Both the position numbers and the translations under genes were made by a program. Shown in pieces: positions 37,141 through 48,854 of a DNA stretch of 64,000 bases. Origin of the DNA: Lycorma delicatula (lineage: Eukaryota > Arthropoda > Insecta > Hemiptera > Fulgoridae); NCBI RefSeq assembly GCF_047948215.1, contig NC_134465.1, positions 52,049,946-52,113,945 on the forward strand. The letters are read 5' to 3'. Under the pieces are notes generated by a model, which made no database searches, was not told the DNA's origin, and saw only the letters and a program-made list of their open reading frames with translations. How positions within the stretch are numbered: the stretch's first letter is position 1; every line of letters starts with the position of its first letter.

Positions 37141-38220
37141 TTTCTTCCAGGCATTTTTTCAGGATACATCCTGACCCTCGTAGAGGAAGATACTGACTTT
37201 GTGACGAACCCGGTCGTCACATCCCCCTCAGTTTCTAGCCCTGATGGGCTTTACCGGAGGTCGTCTTTTCGACTCTCTAACCCTCTAAACTTGATAACGC
37301 AATACAGTCATCGGTTTGGCCTCTGTCAGAATGCCACCGATGCAAATATCTTGACAGACATTTCCGCCAGTGTATTTACACAACCTACTATCACCTTTGT
37401 ATGGCCTCTTCCAATCATGACCACCTATCATAACTTACAACCCTCGTCTATAAAATTTACCGATTTGCGGAAGTGTGATCCCTGTGTTTTCTTCTAACAC
37501 CGAAGGTTTCAAAAACTCTTCCTTTATCTAACTGCAATTAGACTATGCACTCAGATCATTGCTTGATTGAGTTTTTAAAAACCAAAACTACTATCCTCAT
37601 ACCAAGAAACCAAGTATTGATCGCATCGTTGTTCTATAATAGAAATTTAATAAGCCCCTAATAAAAACATACCCTATCTCTCTCTACTCTGATCCGCTTT
37701 CTGGAGCGAGGTCAATGCCTACACCTTCCACTCCGCAGCTCCATCATAGAGTTCTCTACACATTCATCTTATCCTAACAGCGAATATCTCAGTTAACTGG
37801 AGCTCGATGCCGAAACGCCTATATTCGCGAAGTAAGCCTCCAGGCGGAACCCTAGAAATCCGAGTTACTATTCTATCTATACATCTATAACACCATCAGA
37901 CCCCCTCAGCCATCTTCCGAATGGCTAAGAATCTATGAAAGTCAGCAACTGTGTCCAATTCCCTTTCGGTTTTCCAATTAGTTTGTAGATCAAAACCACA
38001 ATTGATCCTCGCAAGCTCTCTGTTTACGTACGTTCAGATTCTTATCTGGGGCAGACATTAAAAGACACGGCACACATAATCAGAGGCTTTACACTACGGA
38101 CCTAAGCCTGAATTAACCAAACCAAATCTGGCCAACCTATCTCGAAAAAGCATGTCCAAAAAAAAATGTGTAATACGCCGATAGGGAGAAATACACGTAA
38201 TTACCTGTACACTTCTCACA
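37140..38220. other. GC-elevated block of unknown identity
   Basis: Base composition contrasts sharply with both flanks. Both strands show scattered open stretches but no intact ORF above 98 codons and no motif that I recognise. Composition and abrupt borders suggest an inserted, decayed mobile element. Confidence 0.4.
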
Positions 38221-38263
38221 TCAGAGAGTAAGTTAGTTTGTGATGAAAAAATGTAATATTACG

Positions 38264-38377
38264 TCTACATTTTATGTTGTATTCGGGTGCCTGTTAGTTT
38301 TAACAAAGCGGGGAGGCCATTAAAGTCAACATTTTATATAGCTTACACAGGCACCCGACTAAAAACTTAAATGTAGA
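38264..38377. mobile_element. Foldback/MITE-like element, 114 bp
   Basis: 31-base arms at 38264-38294 and 38347-38377 match at 26 positions in inverted orientation, sharing TCTACATTT and CGGGTGCCTGT. Confidence 0.65.
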
Positions 38378-38820
38378 AGTACTATTAAATCGCAAATGGC
38401 TGACTAACTTAATCATACTGAAAAGAAATAAAAATAAACTTGTTTAACAATTTTTTTGTTCATTTTTCATAATTATTCTTGGTAGTAATCGGATTTCTTG
38501 TTTTTTACTCATTATTTTTTTTCTAGTAAGCTAGTTTCTTGTATTGTAAAAACTAATCTATTTAAAGTTAATATTTTTAAAGGTTTTCTTTTAGGTGTAA
38601 ATATGCATGGAATATGATTTTAAATATTGTTTATCCATCAAGAAATTACTGATAAAACTACGGTAAAAATAATGAAAAGAGTAATTACGATTGATAATGT
38701 TATTAAAAAAATATTTACCCATACTTACATAAAAACTGTATTTTAACTTTATAATTAAGAAACAAAATATAAATGTTATTTATATTTTGTTTTGCACGCA
38801 AAAGCACACACGCGCACACA

Positions 38821-38821
38821 A

Positions 38822-38870
<49 letters not shown>
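38821..38870 (+). repeat. (AC)n microsatellite
   Basis: About 24 AC units, preceded by an imperfect AC-rich run from 38800. Confidence 0.97.
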
Positions 38871-39139
38871 CCATGTAATAAAGGGAAATATGAAGAAAAA
38901 TATTTTGAAATTTTATTATATTGAGAAATTTAGAAGGAAAGGAAAATAATTTGGGAACGAGTAAACCTTGAAGTAAGGAAATAGTTCATCCAAACATATG
39001 TCCGAAAACGCTTTGTTATCCAGTTAACATAAGCAAATTTCACCTAGATTTCAGTTCCCCCTCGATGAAATGGGGACATACTGAAACTTTTAAGGCGTTA
39101 TATAAAGAATAAACTTGATGATCTCCTATGTTTTTGACC

Positions 39140-39159
39140 TCTCTCTCACTCTCTCTCTC

Positions 39160-39197
<38 letters not shown>

Positions 39198-39208
39198 ACT
39201 CTCTCTCT
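39140..39208 (+). repeat. (CT)n microsatellite with CTCA interruptions
   Basis: CT dinucleotides over about 68 bases; directly abuts the 3' end of the SINE-A at 39208. Confidence 0.95.
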
Positions 39209-39496
39209 TTCTGTTAGGCCTCTGTAACCACCCTATGAGATTACTTGAGAGGATGAATGTGGATGATATGTATGAATGTAAATGAAGTGTAGTCTTGTAC
39301 AGTCTCAGGTCGACCAATCCTGAGCTGTGTAGTTAATTGAAATCTAACCACCGAAGAGCACCGGTATCTACGATCTAGTATTCAAATCCGTATAAAAGTA
39401 ACTTGCCTTTACTAGGGTTTGAACTTTACAACACTCGACCTCGAAATTATCTGATTTACGATGACGAGTTTATCAGTAGACCAACCCGATGAGTAT
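39208..39496 (-). mobile_element. SINE-A copy
   Basis: The plus strand runs from TTTCTGTTAGGCCTCTGTAA through GTAGTCTTGTACAGTCTCAG to the head complement AGACCAACCCGATGAG. Confidence 0.85.
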
Positions 39497-40032
39497 GTTT
39501 TTTGACCTGAAACATTATAATAAAACAGGTCCCAAAGCTGTATATATCCTGTAGTTTTCATGATATCCAAAGAAAATAAAAAAAATTCGCGAAGGAAAAC
39601 AGGTTTTTGTTTTTAGGTTTGAAGTACAATAAGTTTCTTAAACGACTAATAAGTGCGAAAATTCTATTTACAAAACTTGTAAAGAATTTAATTCTAAGAA
39701 ATCTGGTATGAAAAATAAAAAAAATAAACTTTTATTAAAAACAAACACATCAAACCTTAACAGAAAAATGTTGTTGTAAATGTTAAAAGCAGTTGTTTTT
39801 AAGTGGTAAATATTTCGAATGCGTATTACTTAAGCAATAATTATATTTTGAATGGAAATTGTACAGAAACGTTTTATAAGTTATTTTCTTTCGTTTACTT
39901 TGTTTTAACGTTATATTTGTGAGACCATATTATTTATTATTATTCTTTTTTATTTGTTAAAAATATTTTTTTTCAACATATATAAATAAACATAATATTT
40001 ATAAAAGTTAAAATGGGAAATTACAGTAAAAA

Positions 40033-40082
40033 CATTATTGGCATGAAATAATTGTTTGTACAATTATTTCATGCCAATAATG
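40033..40082. repeat. Perfect hairpin, 22-23 bp arms
   Basis: CATTATTGGCATGAAATAAT plus TG at 40033-40054 is repeated as exact reverse complement at 40061-40082, with a TTTGTA loop whose outer T/A can pair. Confidence 0.95.
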
Positions 40083-40404
40083 TGATATAATTATAATAAT
40101 GTAATAATTTTAATACTAGAAATTTGTTATTTCGTGATGTACTGATGAGTTAAATAAACAAATAAATATTTAAGTATTTAATTTTAAACAATATAGTTGA
40201 ATAGATAGATATTAACAATATAATATTTTAAAAATAATAACAAATTAAATTTTAATAATTTACATGAATATTTGAAGTATTCATTTTATATTACCACAAT
40301 ATATATTAAGTTAATCATTTTTCTTCAATTTCCTTAATTGACATTTTATAATTTTCTTTTTTCAGGTTACATTTTTTTTAATTTTCTAATGTGTACGTTG
40401 CAAT

Positions 40405-40660
40405 CACATGCATACGATCATACATATATGACGTAAATGAGGTGTAATCTTGTACGCATTCAGACCGACCATTCCTGAGACATGTGGTTAAATGAACCCC
40501 AATCAAAAAGTACACCGTTATTCACAGTTCAGTAGCCAAATCCGTATAAAAGCAATTAACCTTTACTAGTATTTGAAATTCCGTACCTTCGATATCAAAA
40601 ATCAGCTATTATATATCAGGTATTCGATGGCTAGTTAACCACTTGATCACCCGGAGGCTA
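40405..40660 (-). mobile_element. SINE-A copy, diverged
   Basis: Matches SINE-A over GTGTAATCTTGTACGCATTC, CCATTCCTGAGACATGTGG and a degraded head complement near 40640. Confidence 0.7.
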
Positions 40661-40661
40661 G

Positions 40662-41210
40662 AATTAAGAATAAAAATAAAATAATAACTATATTTTATGT
40701 TTAAATTAATTGATTGAATCAGGCTACTTTTCTTATATCTGTACAGCAGTTATATTTTTATCCAGTTATATATTTTGAAGTTTAAATTTCGTTTATTATT
40801 TTTTTTAATGTGCTAAGGATTCACACATTAAATTAATAATTTTCTTAAACTTATCTTCTGTAAGATTATTTTTATAAATTATATGTATACACACACATAT
40901 ATATATATATATTAGTTAGTATATCTAAAATAAAAGAAATATGAAATGCTAAACACAACTGAAACGTAACTGCAACTTATATTTTTTACTTATGTGAATG
41001 TTTACTGATGTACGTTAAAACAATAGGATTTAAAGTATATAAGAAATAGTTTAATTTTATAATATAAATTATAACTTTTATATTTTCTTTCTTTATATTA
41101 TAAACGTAGTATAATATTGTCAAAATTTGTGAAACATTATGATAAAACTTTAGAACAAACAGATAACGGAATATTTAGCATGCATATTTTAATGTGATTT
41201 ATTTCCAGAC
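40662..41210. other. AT-rich spacer with a short (AT)n run
   Basis: A microsatellite ACACACACATATATATATAT lies near 40890-40911; otherwise nothing recognised. Confidence 0.6.
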
Positions 41211-41212
41211 GA

Positions 41213-41530
41213 ATTTCTCAGCAAAGAGGAGCGACACAACGACAGAGAGGACACGGCCCACACCTTGCCGAAGATTCGAGGATGAAGAGGACCCGGCCAG
41301 CACCTCGACGAATACTACAGGACTTAGCCCACACCCGAGCGAACATTCCGGGACGGTTAAGACTCGGTCCACACCCGAGCAAAATCACCAAGAAGACAAG
41401 GTTCATACCCGAGCGAAGCGTTCAGGACGAAAAGGACCCGGCACACACCTCGACGATGAATCCAGGACACGGCCCACACTCGAGCGGACACACCAGGACG
41501 GTTTAAGACTTGGTTCACATCCGAGCTAAG
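41213..41530 (+). repeat. GC-rich degenerate minisatellite
   Basis: About eight units of roughly 33-40 bases built from GGACACGGCCCACACC and CGAGCGAA-like segments. Because GC-rich units lack stops, overlapping frames on both strands stay open (plus 41194-41529 and 41282-41506; minus 41218-41406 and 41357-41572). Repetitive, biased composition argues against a real protein. Confidence 0.75.
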
Positions 41531-41812
41531 AATCCGTTGGTTTGTCTGGCATTTCTCACACCACCACCCCATTCGGTTGCCCTAAAGCAACAGACCGAAT
41601 GACCATACCGCAAACGACTAGTGTTCCTCAAAACGGTTCAGCGACCAATATCATAATTAGCTCCTAGAGCGTACCTAACCGCGTGATGCCCTACACCACT
41701 CGCTTTCGGGCCCATCGCTGAATTGCCATATATTACTAAAATGGGTAGGCGCACCCCGTCTACATAATAAAATATATGATCTGTCAATAAATTAAAATTT
41801 ATTCTGTCAAGG

Positions 41813-42045
41813 ACAGCAAGGTTATTTATTTGATATTTATATAATTAATTATTGACTTTTCAGTGCATTTTTATATTTGTTAATATATTATATTTTTTTG
41901 TTTAAAATTCTCAATTTGATTTAATTCTTATTTTTTACTTTTTAGAGGGTTTTTCTAATTTGTTTCCTTTTTTTATTAATGTTAATATTAATATTAGTTA
42001 AATAAAAGCTTTTTTAAAAAATAATTTTTTATATGTAATCAAATA
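41813..42045 (+). repeat. Dispersed AT-rich repeat, copy 2
   Basis: Closely matches 27920-28150. It sits just right of the minisatellite and a GC-richer stretch (41530-41760) of unknown identity. Confidence 0.85.
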
Positions 42046-42273
42046 TATTTTTGTAATTTTTTTAAGATTAAAAAAAATGTAAAAATATTTATTTTTACAC
42101 ATCGAAGTTACATACGTGTACCAAATTTCAATCATTTTCATACGATAGTTCATGAGAAATGAAAATTTTCAACTAAATGCGTGAATTTAGCGTAGGGACA
42201 GCGCGTGGGGGGCGTGGGGGTGGGTCATATCAAATTCCGACACCGTAGTGATGTATTGTCATCGAAGATACAT

Positions 42274-43525
42274 TTTTTTTTTTTTTTGTCTTCAGTCATT
42301 TGACTGGTTTGATGCAGCTCTCCAAGATTCCCTATCTAGTGCTAGTCGTTTCATTTCAGTATACCCTCTACATCCTACATCCCCAACAATTTGTTTTACA
42401 TACTCCAAACGTGGCCTGCCTACACAATTTTTCCCTTCTACCTGTCCTTCCAATATTAAAGCGACTATTCCAGGATGCCTTAGTATGTGGCCTATAAGTC
42501 TGTTTCTTCTTTTAACTATATTTTTCCAAATGCTACTTTCTTCATCTACTTGCCGCAATACCTCTTCATTTGTCACTTTATCCACCCATCTGATTTTTAA
42601 CATTCTCCTATAGCACCACATTTCAAAAGCTTCTAATCTTTTCTTCTCAGATACTCCGATTGTCCAAGTTTCACATCCATATAAAGCGACACTCCAAACA
42701 TACACTTTCAAAAATCTTTTCCTGACATTTAAATTCATTTTTGATGTAAACAAATTATATTTCTTACTGAAGGCTCGTTTAGCTTGTGCTATTCGGCATT
42801 TTATATCGCTCCTGCTTCGTCCATCTTTAGTAATTTTACTTCCCAAATAACAAAATTCTTCTACCTCCATAATCTTTTCTCCTCCTATTTTCACATTCAG
42901 TGGTCCATCTTTGTTATTTCTACTACATTTCATTACTTTTGTTTTGTTCTTGTTTATTTTCATGCGATAGTTTTTGCGTAGGACTTCATCTATGCCGTTC
43001 ATTGTTTCTTCTAAATCCTTTTTACTCTCGGCTAGAATTACTATATCATCAGCAAATCGTAGCATCTTTATCTTTTCACCTTGTACTGTTACTCCGAATC
43101 TAAATTGTTCTTTAACATCATTAACTGCTAGTTCCATGTAAAGATTAAAAAGTAACGGCGATAGGGAACATCCTTGTCGGACTCCCTTTCTTATTAGGGC
43201 TTCTTTCTTATGTTCTTCAATTGTTATTGTTGCTGTTTGGTTCCTGTACATGTTAGCAATTGTTCTTCTATCTCTGTATTTGAAACCTAATTTTTTTAAA
43301 ATGCTGAACATTTTATTCCAGTCTACGTTATCGAAAGCCTTTTCTAGGTCTATAAACGCCAAGTATGTCGGTTTGTTTTTCTTTAATCTTCCTTCTACTA
43401 TTAATCTGAGGCCTAAAATTGCTTCCCTTGTCCCTATACTTTTCCTGAAACCAAATTGGTCTTCTCCTAACACTTCTTCCACTCTCCTCTCAATTCTTCT
43501 GTATAAAATTCTAGTTAAGATTTTT
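42274..43525 (-). mobile_element. LINE-A, best copy, 5'-truncated with 10-bp TSD
   Basis: The minus strand is open across the whole insert. RT motifs in order: LEKAFDNVDW, GVRQGCSLSPLLFNLY (templates/primer grip), MLRFADDIVIL (catalytic FADD), KINKNKTKVMKCS, EEFCYLGSKITKDGRS, then a C-terminal ALYGCETWTIG...LEAFEMWCYRRML domain, ending SNQSND. The clade is uncertain (RTE/L2-like by general appearance). The 3' end is a T-tract then GTCTTCAGTCATTTGACTGG on plus. The endonuclease and N-terminal RT are absent. Target duplication GAAGATACAT at 42264-42273 and 43526-43535. Possibly a recent insertion, since the frame is intact. Confidence 0.92.
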
Positions 43526-43539
43526 GAAGATACATACGT

Positions 43540-44515
43540 GTACCAAATTTCATTGATTTTCATACGATAGATCAAAAGGTATAGCAGTTGCAAGATTTGA
43601 TTATTCCTAAAGCGAGTTAAATAAAAGCTTTTAAAAATGTTACACATTTTGAAGAAATTTCTTTCAGCAGTTGTTTTTTCATCGCTCTTACTTTTATTCG
43701 CTGCATCTGAAGACCAACCTTTTGTTACAAATTTCAAACAATTTTTGATTTGAAACGTTATTCCACGCGTTGACGGTATTGAAAATTTGCCTGTTTGATT
43801 GAGTATTCCAAAGCTGTTCTAAATTAAAACTCGTATCACGAAAAATAAAATTTAGAAAAAATATTTTCCGTTAATTACGCTATAAATTTTCGATCATTCC
43901 CTGATCCATGGGCTGAATCAGAGTGGTCGTATTTTCAGGAATTAAGACTCATTTAATTACTGCATCAGCAGTAGCGGCTCGCGTCTGGGGCACTGTGGAA
44001 CTGCAGCACCTCATATTTACGTTAAGCACCTATTATTTACTGCAGCACCACGTATCGTACTACGTTAACCAACGCACGCAAACCTAGTTCACACTAGTTC
44101 ATTTTTTTTTTTTTAAATAAAAAATAAAAAAAATTTTATTCCCTATGATTCCAATAGTAAAGTATATTCTAAACAAGTTAACTTGTATCATTCCGTTTCG
44201 GGTATGTATATAAACAAAGTTGATAACCTTCGTTGAGAATAAGCAACATTGAAATATTGTTAAATAATCTATCATCAATTTTTATTGACAAAAACTGGTT
44301 TGAATAATTTCAAAAATTTTATATTCATGGAGTAGTATAATAATATTATTAAAATTTTAAAATATAAAAATACGTCACACTTATTTTTATTTATATATAT
44401 GTTAATGAATCATTGTTTTAAATAATAAAAATTATTTTTCAATTTTTATTAATCAATTAATTAGGTTAACTTTGTTTTAAGAAAATTTCGAATGATGGTA
44501 CAGATGTATATTTTT
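43540..44515. other. Spacer, nothing recognised except a repeated 46-mer
   Basis: 43533-43578 repeats the text of 42112-42157 (CATACGTGTACCAAATTTCA...). The remainder is AT-rich without supported features. Confidence 0.5.
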
Positions 44516-44815
44516 TCCCCTACGCCGGGCCCGCAATTAAGCATAGAACAGCGTAGGGGGAATCCTTTCTACTATAACAGCCCTTCCCACCTACCGGATG
44601 GCAGGTCAGGCTGCCGGTCTGATCTTTATTTTCTATTATATTAAAAAGCAACCCATTAGAGTACCCTACTTCCTGTGTAGTTTTTTAGCATCCACATCTC
44701 TCCAGTTAACCCAGTTGAGGTTTGGTTCACTGCAACCGCTTGCGGGGAAAATTCCAATTAATTTATTACCCAACATGACATGTATATTATTATATAGATG
44801 CAGCAGATAATTCGA
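44516..44815. other. GC-richer block of unknown identity
   Basis: Starts CCCCTACGCCGGGCCCGCAA and carries ACAGCGTAGGGGGAATCC, so the outer CCCCTACGC/GCGTAGGGG can pair. Probably a mobile-element fragment; nothing coding recognised. Confidence 0.35.
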
Positions 44816-45295
44816 ATTGTTAAACAATAAAATGTAAAAGTAAAAAATTGTACCCGGTTAAAATCTAATAATAGTATTATTTACGAACAATATCATTAAC
44901 TAATAAGCTTTCTTGTTGTAAAAAACAAATAAGAAAATTTATCTATGAAAACTTTGAAAGAAAAATTTTAAAAAGAAAATAATTTTCCTTTTATTTTAAT
45001 TATTTTATTCCTAATATATACGCTGGAATCTATTCAACTTATAAACAATAAGAAACCCCATATCCAAATAATATGAGGATGACATACAGAATGATTGATA
45101 AAATTGAATGTAAAAAACTTTCAAGGCATGTTCTACTGGTGAAAATAAAAAAAAAGATTCATATAAACATAAATTGAAAAACACTTCGTTTATGAATATC
45201 GGCTGACGAAGATTTCGCCCTAATTTCTGCGTGTCCGGTAAAATTAAGTCAGATTGTAATTCTTGACTGGTTTTAATAAATAAACCAGATAGGTC

Positions 45296-45732
45296 TTTTT
45301 TTTTGTTTTCAGTCATTTGACTAGTTTGATGCAGCTCTCCAAGATTCCCTATCTAGTGCTAGTCGTTTCATTTCAGTATACCCTCTACATCCTACATCCC
45401 TAACAATTTGTTTTACATATTCCAAACGTGGCCTGCCTACACAATTTTTCCCTTCTACCTGTCCTTCCAATATTAAAGCGACTATTCCAGGATGCCTTAG
45501 TATGTGGCCTATAAGTCTGTCTCTTCTTTTAACTATATTTTTCCAAATGCTTCTTTCTTCATCTATTTGCCGCAATACCTCTTCATTTGTCACTTTATCC
45601 ACCCATCTGATTTTTAACATTCTGCTATAGCACCGCATTTCAAAAGCTTCTAATCTTTTCTTCTCAGATACTCCGATTGTCCAAGTTTCACTTCCATATA
45701 AAGCGACACTCCAAACATACACTTTCAAAAAT
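45296..45732 (-). mobile_element. LINE-A, short 5'-truncated copy with 11-bp TSD
   Basis: 437 bases. The minus strand encodes only the RT C-terminal tail (KVYVWSVALYGSETWTIGVS ... LDRESWRAASN). Flanked by CCAGATAGGTC at 45285-45295 and 45733-45743. The right flank reads directly into R1-like LINE coding sequence. Confidence 0.92.
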
Positions 45733-45743
45733 CCAGATAGGTC

Positions 45744-47793
45744 AGGAGCTACAATTCCTTATTAATTTGTGTTACAAATAATTTTGGTAAATTGTTAGAA
45801 AGAATGTTAGAGGCGAGATTGCGGGCCTATATTGAAGAAAGAAGTGGTATTAGCCAGTGACAATTTGGATTTCGATCAGGGAAATCAGCGACGGATGAAG
45901 GAGGTGATGAAATTTGTTGATAACGCGGCAAAGGGCACGTGGCACACACGCCGAATTCCTGTAGTCATAATAGTGGATGTAAAAAATGCTTCTAATTCGC
46001 TGAGGTGGGAAACTAAAATTCGAAATGATGAAGATAAGCATACCGCCATAACTCAGACGAATGATACAGAGATACTTACAAGAAAGATTTTTGGGATACC
46101 GAATAGGTAGTAGTGAGATTGAATTTTAAGTGTCAAGTGGGGTGTTCAGGGCTCAGTTTTGGGACCCATTTTATGGAATCATAAATTATATGGGATTTTG
46201 CGCTTAGAATACTCAGAAGAAGTGCAAGTAATAGCTTTTTCTGATGATCTTGCACTAGTAGTCATTGCAAAGAAGGAGGAAGAGGTAGCGAGAGTAGAAA
46301 ATGAAGCGCTAAATATGGTAAATAGATGGATGAGAACTAGAGGACTCCGGCTCTCGCACGAAAAAACGGTTGCGATCTCTATGACGGGAAGACAAATTAT
46401 AAAGCATATTCCGTTTGTGACTGAGAAAGGCCCGGTCCAGTTCGTTAGAATTACAAATTATTGGGGATGTGGCTAGACCACAGAAGAGCCTTTACTTTTC
46501 ATATAAAGGAGGTTCGTACTAAAGTTAAACCAGTGGTACAAAGTTTAAATAGAGTATTAAGAACAATTACTGGACCGCGGGTTTCAATTAGGAAAGTGTT
46601 CTCACATGTGGTGAATTATATATTGTTATACGGTGTTACAGTGTGGCACAGGATTCTGAGAAGTGACAGAAATAAGAGATTCTTAGAGGGAGTACAAGGA
46701 AAAATAGCGTTACGAATAGCATGTGCCTATTCGTCGGTGTTGACTGAAGCATTGTTTGTAATTACTGGGGTGTTACCTATACAGCAGATGGCTCGAGCTA
46801 GGGTAAAAATTTATGAAGGGATGAATAAGGAAGACGCGTAACATGAGTTAATAGAAGAGTGGCATACAAAGTGGTTCACCTCACGAAAAGGCGATGGACC
46901 CGGCATTTAATAGGTGAGATCGGGCCGGGTATCGGAAGGGGATTTAGTGGGCTGAATTATTGGTTCGCTCAATTCCTGACCGGCCACAACTCATTCCGTG
47001 CCTACCTATTCGGAAGACACAAGGTAGATAATCCGGAGTGCCAATATTGTGGTCAGAGGGACACAGCTGAACATGTTTTTTTCCAATGCGTTTGATGGAA
47101 AAGAGAAAGAAAAAGATGAATGGTGATTACTGGTCAGATAGACGTAGGCATTGTTATTGGAGTAATGCTAATAGACAGTGATAAATTCTCCGCGGTGTCC
47201 ATCTTTGTATACACAGTGCTGCATAGGAAGGTGCAGGATGCAAGGGGATGAAAGACAGCCTCTCGTGGAACTGCCGTTTGTCTATGTTTTCACAGATTTT
47301 TGGGCGGTGGTGTTAAAGCGGGGAGAATCCGGTAACCCCTGAGCAAGTGAGAAGAGTAGTACCAGTATTCCAACTGAGGTGTCCAGTGATATACAAGTAC
47401 GTGATTACTCAACTGTGAGTACAGTTGCAGTTGTAGATCGTAATGCAGTAGTCAGAAGTGTAATCAAACATCTGAGCGGAGGGTGGAGGACAGACTTCAG
47501 TGGAGCCATCGTCTGTCCGTGCTTGCGTGGGTGGGCGGCGGTGATGAAGTTGTGGGACTCCTAAGCCTCTCTGCTTTGGTAACCCCGGGGTTCTGTTATA
47601 CTTAACTGCAAAACTGGCCCCGGGTGATGAGGAACGGTGAAGTAAGAGTTTTAATCGGTAGGGCGCGAGTACACATAGGTTCTTAATAACATCTAGCCGA
47701 ACCCATGCGAATCCGACACTCCCCCACTGGTGGGGGAGTGTCAGTGGGGGAGTAAGTAAATGGTATTTCTCCGCAACACCGATAAAAAAAAAG
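45744..47793 (+). mobile_element. R1-like LINE, RT C-terminal half and 3' UTR, decayed
   Basis: Plus-strand blocks in order: FGKLLERMLEARLRAYIEER, QFGFRSGKSATDEG, VVIIVDVKNASNSLRWE (usual LDVKNAFNSLRW), GSVLGPILWN, VIAFSDDLALVV (FADD-like box), a thumb/tail region, and LFGRHKVDNPECQYCGQRDT ending the C-x2-C-x8-H-x4-C motif. Stops and frameshifts at about 45857, 46110, 46476 and 46841. A 3' UTR from about 47570 includes a perfect stem-loop (47715-47742) and ends in an A-tract at 47783-47792. An upstream part may precede the nested LINE-A but is not recognised. Confidence 0.85.
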
Positions 47794-47848
47794 ATTATAA
47801 TTCTTGAGACCCAAATTAACGAGTAAATCTAATGGTTTTATCCACTGA

Positions 47849-48131
47849 CCCACCGGGTTGGTCTACTGGTGAACTCGTCATCGCAAATCAGCTGATTTCG
47901 AAGTTGAGAGTTCTAAGGTTCAAATTCCAGTAAAAAGCAGTTAGTTTTATACGGATTTGAATACTAGGTCATGAATACCGGTGTTCTTTGATGGTTGGGT
48001 CTCAATAAACCACATATCTTAGGAATGATCGACCTGAGACTATACAAGACGACACTTCATTTACATGTATACATACCATCCTCTGAAGAAATACCTTACT
48101 GGTTATGGAGGCTAAACAGAAAAAGAAGTTT
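47849..48131 (+). mobile_element. SINE-A copy
   Basis: Head ACCCACCGGGTTGGTCTACT contains a consensus A box TGGTCTACTGG. A B-box-like GGTTCAAATTCC follows about 55 bases on, and the tail is GGAGGCTAAACAGAAAAAGA. Confidence 0.88.
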
Positions 48132-48854
48132 TATGCAAAATCTGACTTGAAAAATTAAAAAAAAATAGGTCCCAAAACACTATTTTTAGTATTTTTGAAA
48201 AATCTGGGGTAAAAGATAAAAGACTGGGGTGTTTACACGATTTTATGTGAAATATATCTGAAATCCTAAAACATAATTGGTATAGGACCCTTCTTCGTAA
48301 CCGTACGGAAGACTTTAAGGTTCGTAAACCATAATAAACACTTTTATTAATTCTAAATCTATAACTATAAGTAGTTTATAATCTAAATTTATTAATTAAT
48401 AAATCTTAGTTAATGTATGCTATTTTGAAACAAAATTTCAAAATTTATTTCTTCTTGAACTTTTTGGAATCATGTTGTAACTGACTTAGTCCAGTTTTTT
48501 TCCTAGAGACATGCCTTTTTTTTATTCTAAAATTATCACAGTCAGTAGTATTTAACTTAACTTTGCTAATTCTACATAAACGAAATTTAAGAAAAAAAAT
48601 TACGGTAATAAGTTTTAAATTTTATTATATGTATTATTTTTAACAAATTATTTATAATATATAATATAAATTTTAATATTTTAAATATTATAATTAATAT
48701 AATTATATTTTATAAATAATTTTTATGATATATATTCGTTTTACTATCTAGTGTTTTATACGAACAAGTCGAACTTGCTAAAATAAATAAGCCTAATTAA
48801 TTTTTATAGTCCCAGAAATATTCCGTAAACTGTTTTAATCAATTAAATTATAAA

